Positions 1-4,352 of a stretch of DNA of 6,901 nt are shown one piece after another. The notes under the pieces are model-generated. The model was not told the origin of the DNA. It ran no database searches and worked only from the letters and a program-made list of their open reading frames with translations. A program made the position numbers and the translations under genes. The stretch is from contig JAGLEG010000067.1 in assembly GCA_023145185.1 (NCBI GenBank), forward strand, positions 1-6,901, in the 5' to 3' direction. Positions within the stretch are counted from its first letter, which is position 1; each line of letters begins with the position of its first letter. Source of the stretch: Thermoplasmata archaeon. GTDB taxonomy: Archaea; Thermoplasmatota; Penumbrarchaeia; Penumbrarchaeales; Penumbrarchaeaceae.

Positions 1-481
1 TTTCCTCCCTCTGGGAGAGGTAATGCTCCCTGTTCCTTATGATGCTGCGGAGGGGGACAGCTGCAAACTTGAGCTCCTCCTCGTCAAGGAGGGCCGCGAG
101 CTCCTCCTCGTCTCTTGAGAGGATCTCCGGCACCAGGAAGGAGGTTGCGGTATCTATCTCGACATAGAGCCTCTGCGCCCTGTCGTTCATCGCCTGATAC
201 TTCACATCGGACAGGTCCTGATCGTGCCTGAGATGTGCGTAAACGGAGAGGTTTCCCATCCTGCGGGATATGTCATCAAGCATATGGAGGAACTTCGCCA
301 GGGAGGGGACGGATGACCCGATCTGGCCCTGGTATTTTGATATGTCAGATATGGTGGACCTGATCGAATGGAACTCCTGATCCCACACTTCATCTCCAGC
401 GAATATCGGGGAGAGGTCCCACGTATCCCCCTCTTTCACATCTTTTCGATCGGGCAGGTTGCTTTCGGCCATCAGGTTCAT
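1..481 (-). CDS. pepF: Oligoendopeptidase F (peptidase M3 family), N-terminal part, cut by the left window edge
   Basis: The reading frame is open from its start through base 1, so only the first 160 or so residues are visible. Family features seen, numbered from the upstream ATG at 505: DTWDLSPIF near residues 27-35 (the typical PepF opening), a helical stretch ending in LSVYAHLRHDQD at 86-97, YQAMNDRAQRL at 103-113, SFLVPEIL at 122-129, and IIRNREHYLSQREE at 155-168. PepF enzymes are cytosolic zinc metallopeptidases of about 600 residues that cleave short peptides; the HExxH zinc site would lie beyond the window and cannot be checked. There is no signal peptide. Start choice: in-frame ATGs lie at 505, 481 and 472. 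The 505 ATG has no ribosome-binding site and sits 2 bases from an A/T-rich box. The 481 ATG has GGAG (491-488) six bases upstream, and the 472 ATG has GGAG (485-482) nine bases upstream, so 481 or 472 is preferred. Family assignment is firm; the exact start is not. Confidence 0.88.
   Translation of the reverse strand, partial: MNLMAESNLPDRKDVKEGDTWDLSPIFAGDEVWDQEFHSIRSTISDISKYQGQIGSSVPSLAKFLHMLDDISRRMGNLSVYAHLRHDQDLSDVKYQAMNDRAQRLYVEIDTATSFLVPEILSRDEEELAALLDEEELKFAAVPLRSIIRNREHYLSQREE
71..112 (-). repeat. 15-base direct repeat inside pepF (DEEEL twice)
   Basis: The sequence GAGCTCCTCCTCGTC (plus strand) occurs at 71-85 and, identically, at 98-112, 27 bases apart. On the coding strand each copy encodes DEEEL, giving DEEELAALLDEEEL. 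It is in frame and could reflect a small local duplication or chance in an acidic helix. Confidence 0.8.
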
Positions 482-507
482 CTCCGACTCCAGAGAAGGG
501 GTCATCG

Positions 508-520
508 ATTTTATTATTTT
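508..520 (-). promoter_or_regulatory. Possible archaeal TATA box for pepF
   Basis: The minus strand reads AAAATAATAAAAT, the only pure A/T run in the short gap before pepF, in otherwise G+C-rich DNA. Its centre (about 514) predicts a transcript start near 487 by the usual archaeal spacing of about 26-27 bases, giving a very short leader before the ATG at 481 or 472. No clear purine-rich BRE is visible just upstream (the sequence there is CCAACCTCC), so the call rests on composition and position only. Confidence 0.45.
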
Positions 521-539
521 GGAGGTTGGATGCGTATCC

Positions 540-3500
540 TCACCGTTTCTCTTCGGAGGGGGGAGCCTCTTCTTTTTCCGCCTTCTCCCCATCATCGTCC
601 GGGGAGGGCGCCTTATCTCCCTCTTTCGACCCTTCGGCTGCCTTCTCCTCCCCCTTTTCAGCATCCCCTGGGTCCTTATTATCATCACCTGAACTGGCCT
701 CCTCCTCCGAATCCCCCTTCTTCTTTCTGGAAAATGCGATCCCAATGCCTATCAGGGTTCCGATAAGGAACCCGATAACGATCACTATGGCGATGAGCAC
801 CGTGGTTCGCATGACCTCGCCCTGTGCCCCTTCAACCTCCTCAACGGTAAATTCGAAGGATGTGGTGTTCGTCTCCCCCTCGGAATCCGTGACGGTGAGG
901 GTTATCAGGTGTTCCCCAACGGAAAGCGTGGGGGTGATCTCCTCTCCCTCTCCCAGCGATCCGTCGAGAGATGAGTTCCAGCTGTAGGTCAGGGAGTCGC
1001 CCCAGATCAGGTCCTCGTCATCCGAGCTGCCCCTGAAGGTTATCTCTGCGTCCTCCCTGGCGAACCTGACGTTCGGGTCCATAGTGACCGAGGGGTTGGC
1101 GGGGCCCTTGTTGACGTTCAGCACGGTTACAGTGACCTCCCGTGTGACGTTCACGGTGCCATCTGTAGCGGTGACCGAGATCGTATGGATGCCCACCATG
1201 TCGTTCGTCGGTTTGAAATTCATCGATCCGTTGGGGTAGGTGAACAGGTTCACGCCCACCGTTATATTGGGTATGACGTCGAGGATATCCGATGATACTG
1301 CAACCAGGTCATTATCGGATATGTCGGTTGCCTTAATGTCAATGTAGGTCCAATCTCCCTGTTCCACGGTGACGTTCCCCTCAATGAAAATGAGTGGTAG
1401 GTCGTTCAAATGGACTACTGAGATAGGTATTTTCAGGGTGAAGTTACCCTCGCCGTCTGAGGCCTTCACGTTGAGCGTCCCGGTCCCGCCGAAGTCCAGA
1501 TCTGCGGTGAGGTGGAACGATCCCGGCTCCCCGACGATCGAAATGTGATCGGTGGCCGCCATCTCGAAGGTGAGCGTATCGCCGTCGAGGTCCACGAACC
1601 AATCACCGGCGTCGAAGGTCCCGGATGCCTCGTCCTCGTTGAACTCAATCATCTCCGGGATGGTGCCGGCAGGCGATGGGGCCGTGTTCATAACCACCAT
1701 CTCCAGCCTGGCGGACTCGCTCTCGTTCATCGTGTCGAAGGTGGAGACGAGGATGGTCCACATCTCTCCCTTGACGAACGTGAGGCCGTCCGGTTCGTGG
1801 TACAGGGAATCCACCGCGGCCTCGAGTTCAAGGGCCCCTCCGTTGTAATATCGGTAGATGTAAGAGAGATCGTCCACGTCCGACTCCAGGTCGCTCCCCT
1901 GAATGTCCACCAGGACCGAGAGCTTCGAATCGACGCGAAGGGAGGGTGGAGAGGCGTGAATGGATGGGGGATCTGGGGGGACATTCCTGACGCTGATGCC
2001 CCCTTCCAGCACCCCTCCGATGGAGGATATGCCGCAGGTGTCTGTGACCTCTACCCAGAAGGTATATGTGCCGGTGGGCACCGTGGGGTCCGTGTAGAGG
2101 ATGGCGCTCCAGTGGTTCCCTGTCCAGATAACATCGGATACGAGGTCATCCGAAGGGAGCTCCTCACCGGGCACGTTACATAGAAGCTGGATGGTGAGGT
2201 CCTCCTCCGGGTCCTCAAGGTCGTTTGCGCGAATGATGATCTCGGCCTGTTCGCCCCGGAATATCTCGCCATCCGGGTACTCCACCGACAATATTGTCGG
2301 AGGAAGGGACGATGTCAGTTTCAGGGAGGTGAGCGAAGGGCTGGCCCCTTCCGAACCCGCGAACAGTACCACCTTGATGTAGAGGACCTCTACCGTGATC
2401 GGAACGTCCCTGAGGTTCCTATCATTCCATTTGATGTAGTTGACCGTTCCCATGTTCGTGGCCCTGGATGATGCGGATAATCCGAAACCGGGTATCGTTG
2501 CCATCTCTCCATTCAGCAGCTCGACCCTTGCCGTGGAACCACCGTAGTTGGAGGTGACTGCAATGCCCAGTACGTCGGGCCACTCCGAGTCGGCGATGAT
2601 CGGGCCGATCACCACGATCCCAGAAGCGAAGCTGGAATCGAGCACGACACCTCCAGGCGTTACATCGCAGTTCTGGGAGAGGGCGACGAGGTCGCCGCCG
2701 GATATGTTGATATCCATGGGGAAAGAGGTGGAGAAGTTCACCACCATACCGATGAAGGTCATCTGATGATCAGGATCCCTCCCAAGGTGGAGGTCGATGA
2801 TGATGTTGTCAACGAGGGCGGCCCCTTCCGTCCAATCTCCCTCAAGATCGGTCACGATGTCATATTCCCGTCCATCTATCATTCCCGCCCCGGCATGGGT
2901 GATATCGATATATCCAAACGGGGGGTGGATCTGATCCCCGGTCCTCCCCGACATGACCCTGTACTGCACGGACCCGAGGTCACCGAGCCCCTCCAGCTCG
3001 ATACCCAGATCGATCCAGGATGAGAGGCCTGCAGATGTCAGAGGTATGGTGCGGAGGTCGGCCGAGCCCGAGAGCATGAACCGACGCATCTCAAGTGAGG
3101 TCCCGTTCATCATCGTGAACAGCCCCTTATCAAGGTCAAAAGATGGGCAGTGGGACGCCCCGTTACCGTAGGTGTGCCAATCCTGGAACGTATCGCCTCC
3201 ATCTTCGGATAGAAGCGTGGCGACGCTTCCCCCCCCGTCCTCGTATGCGATCACGATCTGCGACCTGTCGCCGCTGATCTGCGCCAGAGGTACACCATCC
3301 AGGCCGTTGTCCGTAAAGACCTTCAGCGTCCGGATGTCGTCCCACGAGGAACCATCCGTCGATCTGGTGTAGGCCAACCAGTTGTTATCTTCATACAGGA
3401 GTGAGATATGGATCGACCCCTGACACTCCACGACCGATATGGATCCGAAGCCGTTCCCCGAGTCGGTTATCAGCTGGCTGGGTGACCAGCCTGCGCCATC

Positions 3501-4352
3501 GTTGGTGGAGAAGCTGATGTTCAATCTGTGGTCATCGGGCCTCTGATAGACGACGTATATGGCCGAACTACCGGTGATATCGCTGGAGAAAGCAGCGATC
3601 TTATCCACGTTGAACGGGAGTATGGTCGGATTGTTCCACACCCTGTTGGCGACGTCGAACCTGGAGAAGTATCCGCTTCCAGTGTCCCTTGTCCAGAAGG
3701 CGAAGACCTTCTGTCCGTGACCCACAAGGTCGATCATGTCCAGGGTCTGTATGGAGCTGTCCAGGTTGGCCAGCTCGGCCCCGGATATATCGTACCAGTT
3801 GGAGGTGGGCGCCCATTTCGCATTGATAATGCCCTTCCCCCCGCTCTCATGTACGTGCATCAGGTAGAAGATCTTGTCATCGTGGATCAGGAGGTTGACC
3901 CTTCCCCGGGAGGCCGAAGTGTAATTGTTCACAAGCACCGGAATATCCCATACGCCCTCATCCTCGTAATAGAGTATCAGCCAGAAGGATATCCAATCGG
4001 ACGCGATGTCCCTCTTGATGTATGCCAGATATATGGTCCCGTCCTGTTCCTGTATGGATCGTCCATTTCCCATTTCGAACGTGGTGAGGTGGGACACCTC
4101 GAGATGGTCGAGAAGCACCGGCTCATTCCTCTCCATGGAGAGGCCTATACCGCCATCCCAGGAGATGTTTCCCGTCTTCCCCATGAGGTCCATTGTGTCG
4201 TGGTCGACAATGAAAGACGATGCCGTCCCGCCTTCGGATCGGGTGGCCCCGATCTCCACATCATCCAGGCCCGCCACCTCCTGAAGGCCAAGTGGCGCCA
4301 TGACCATGGAAAGTACCAGGATATAGATCGAAAAAGTGATCCTCTTCATCAT
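540..4352 (-). CDS. Large single-pass surface protein: sialidase-like propeller, Ig/cadherin/PKD-like modules, membrane helix, charged tail
   Basis: The protein has 1270 residues. Residues 1-28 are a signal peptide (MMKR, hydrophobic core, then LQEVAG). Residues 98-425 form six repeats of about 50 residues with a closing aromatic at 135, 186, 239, 289, 337 and 389. An Asp box (SEDGGDTF, 382-389) and weaker copies before W289 and W337 suggest a sialidase/BNR-type propeller; I see no sialidase catalytic set. Residues 430-683 are beta-rich and unrecognised. Five beta-sandwich modules follow: 684-790 (with C725 and C773, a possible disulfide), 792-889, 895-984 (cadherin-like, DLDGD at 921-925), 986-1081 and 1083-1171 (PKD-like). 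A membrane helix at 1183-1207 is followed by SRKKK and a 60-residue tail rich in E, K and D, so the bulk faces outward. All 14 N-x-S/T sites lie before the helix. The start overlaps the upstream stop (ATGA); a second in-frame ATG at 4349 could also serve. A binding, adhesin or receptor role is inferred. Confidence 0.9.
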   Translation of the reverse strand: MMKRITFSIYILVLSMVMAPLGLQEVAGLDDVEIGATRSEGGTASSFIVDHDTMDLMGKTGNISWDGGIGLSMERNEPVLLDHLEVSHLTTFEMGNGRSIQEQDGTIYLAYIKRDIASDWISFWLILYYEDEGVWDIPVLVNNYTSASRGRVNLLIHDDKIFYLMHVHESGGKGIINAKWAPTSNWYDISGAELANLDSSIQTLDMIDLVGHGQKVFAFWTRDTGSGYFSRFDVANRVWNNPTILPFNVDKIAAFSSDITGSSAIYVVYQRPDDHRLNISFSTNDGAGWSPSQLITDSGNGFGSISVVECQGSIHISLLYEDNNWLAYTRSTDGSSWDDIRTLKVFTDNGLDGVPLAQISGDRSQIVIAYEDGGGSVATLLSEDGGDTFQDWHTYGNGASHCPSFDLDKGLFTMMNGTSLEMRRFMLSGSADLRTIPLTSAGLSSWIDLGIELEGLGDLGSVQYRVMSGRTGDQIHPPFGYIDITHAGAGMIDGREYDIVTDLEGDWTEGAALVDNIIIDLHLGRDPDHQMTFIGMVVNFSTSFPMDINISGGDLVALSQNCDVTPGGVVLDSSFASGIVVIGPIIADSEWPDVLGIAVTSNYGGSTARVELLNGEMATIPGFGLSASSRATNMGTVNYIKWNDRNLRDVPITVEVLYIKVVLFAGSEGASPSLTSLKLTSSLPPTILSVEYPDGEIFRGEQAEIIIRANDLEDPEEDLTIQLLCNVPGEELPSDDLVSDVIWTGNHWSAILYTDPTVPTGTYTFWVEVTDTCGISSIGGVLEGGISVRNVPPDPPSIHASPPSLRVDSKLSVLVDIQGSDLESDVDDLSYIYRYYNGGALELEAAVDSLYHEPDGLTFVKGEMWTILVSTFDTMNESESARLEMVVMNTAPSPAGTIPEMIEFNEDEASGTFDAGDWFVDLDGDTLTFEMAATDHISIVGEPGSFHLTADLDFGGTGTLNVKASDGEGNFTLKIPISVVHLNDLPLIFIEGNVTVEQGDWTYIDIKATDISDNDLVAVSSDILDVIPNITVGVNLFTYPNGSMNFKPTNDMVGIHTISVTATDGTVNVTREVTVTVLNVNKGPANPSVTMDPNVRFAREDAEITFRGSSDDEDLIWGDSLTYSWNSSLDGSLGEGEEITPTLSVGEHLITLTVTDSEGETNTTSFEFTVEEVEGAQGEVMRTTVLIAIVIVIGFLIGTLIGIGIAFSRKKKGDSEEEASSGDDNKDPGDAEKGEEKAAEGSKEGDKAPSPDDDGEKAEKEEAPPSEEKR
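732..806 (-). other. C-terminal membrane helix with glycine zipper
   Basis: Residues 1183-1207 of the 1270-residue protein are uncharged and hydrophobic and are followed at once by SRKKKG, a classical stop-transfer signal (positive-inside). Within it, glycines at 1194, 1198, 1202 and 1204 give a GxxxGxxxGxG pattern, known from helix-helix packing in membranes. Confidence 0.85.
840..2303 (-). other. Five tandem Ig/cadherin/PKD-like modules with acidic loops
   Basis: This encodes residues 684-1171 of the 1270-residue protein. Each module starts after a proline-rich or NxxP-type junction (LPPT, VPPDPP, NTAPSP, LNDLP, NKGPANP) and carries an acidic loop early in the fold: DLEDPEEDL (711-719), DLESDVDDL (821-829), DLDGDTL (921-927), DISDNDL (1010-1016) and DDEDLIWGDSL (1111-1121). 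Later strands have the usual xVxVTDxxG or VKASDGEG pattern. Calcium binding at these loops is plausible from cadherin and PKD relatives but is not shown by the sequence alone. Confidence 0.75.
3078..4061 (-). other. Six-repeat propeller region with Asp-box motifs
   Basis: This encodes residues 98-425 of the 1270-residue protein. Each repeat has a hydrophobic strand pair (such as IYLAY, IFYLM, VFAFW, IYVVY, IHISL, IVIAY), a turn, and a closing aromatic. The aromatics at 135, 186, 239, 289, 337 and 389 are 48-53 residues apart. The last repeat has a canonical S-x-D-x-G-x-T-F Asp box; repeats four and five have looser versions; the first three have lost it. This matches the sialidase/BNR fold class. 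Confidence 0.7.
4349..4352 (-). other. ATGA stop/start overlap joining the two surface-protein genes
   Basis: On the minus strand 4352-4349 reads ATGA: ATG begins the downstream protein and TGA ends the FN3 protein. This 4-base overlap is a standard sign of one transcript and of coupled translation. Confidence 0.9.

Noticed and set aside
202..393. Minus-strand frame of 63 codons
   Set aside because: It lies within pepF on the same strand in another frame; the pepF frame carries clear family motifs.
528..539. Inverted repeat GGAT-GCGT-ATCC after the stop of the surface-protein gene
   Set aside because: A 4-base stem with no following T run on the minus strand is too weak for a terminator and can arise by chance.
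368..987. Overlapping plus-strand frames with P/S/F-rich translations, one with a hydrophobic run
   Set aside because: These are the complement of the purine-rich codons for the charged tail and membrane helix of the 1270-residue protein; the hydrophobic run is a by-product of pyrimidine-rich DNA.
1512..2183. Plus-strand open frame of 223 codons
   Set aside because: It is antisense to the Ig/cadherin-like modules; its H/V/G-rich translation is typical of shadow frames and has no ribosome-binding site I could support.
3078..4061. Catalytic sialidase
   Set aside because: Asp boxes mark the fold, not activity; I found no FRIP-type motif or evident catalytic set.
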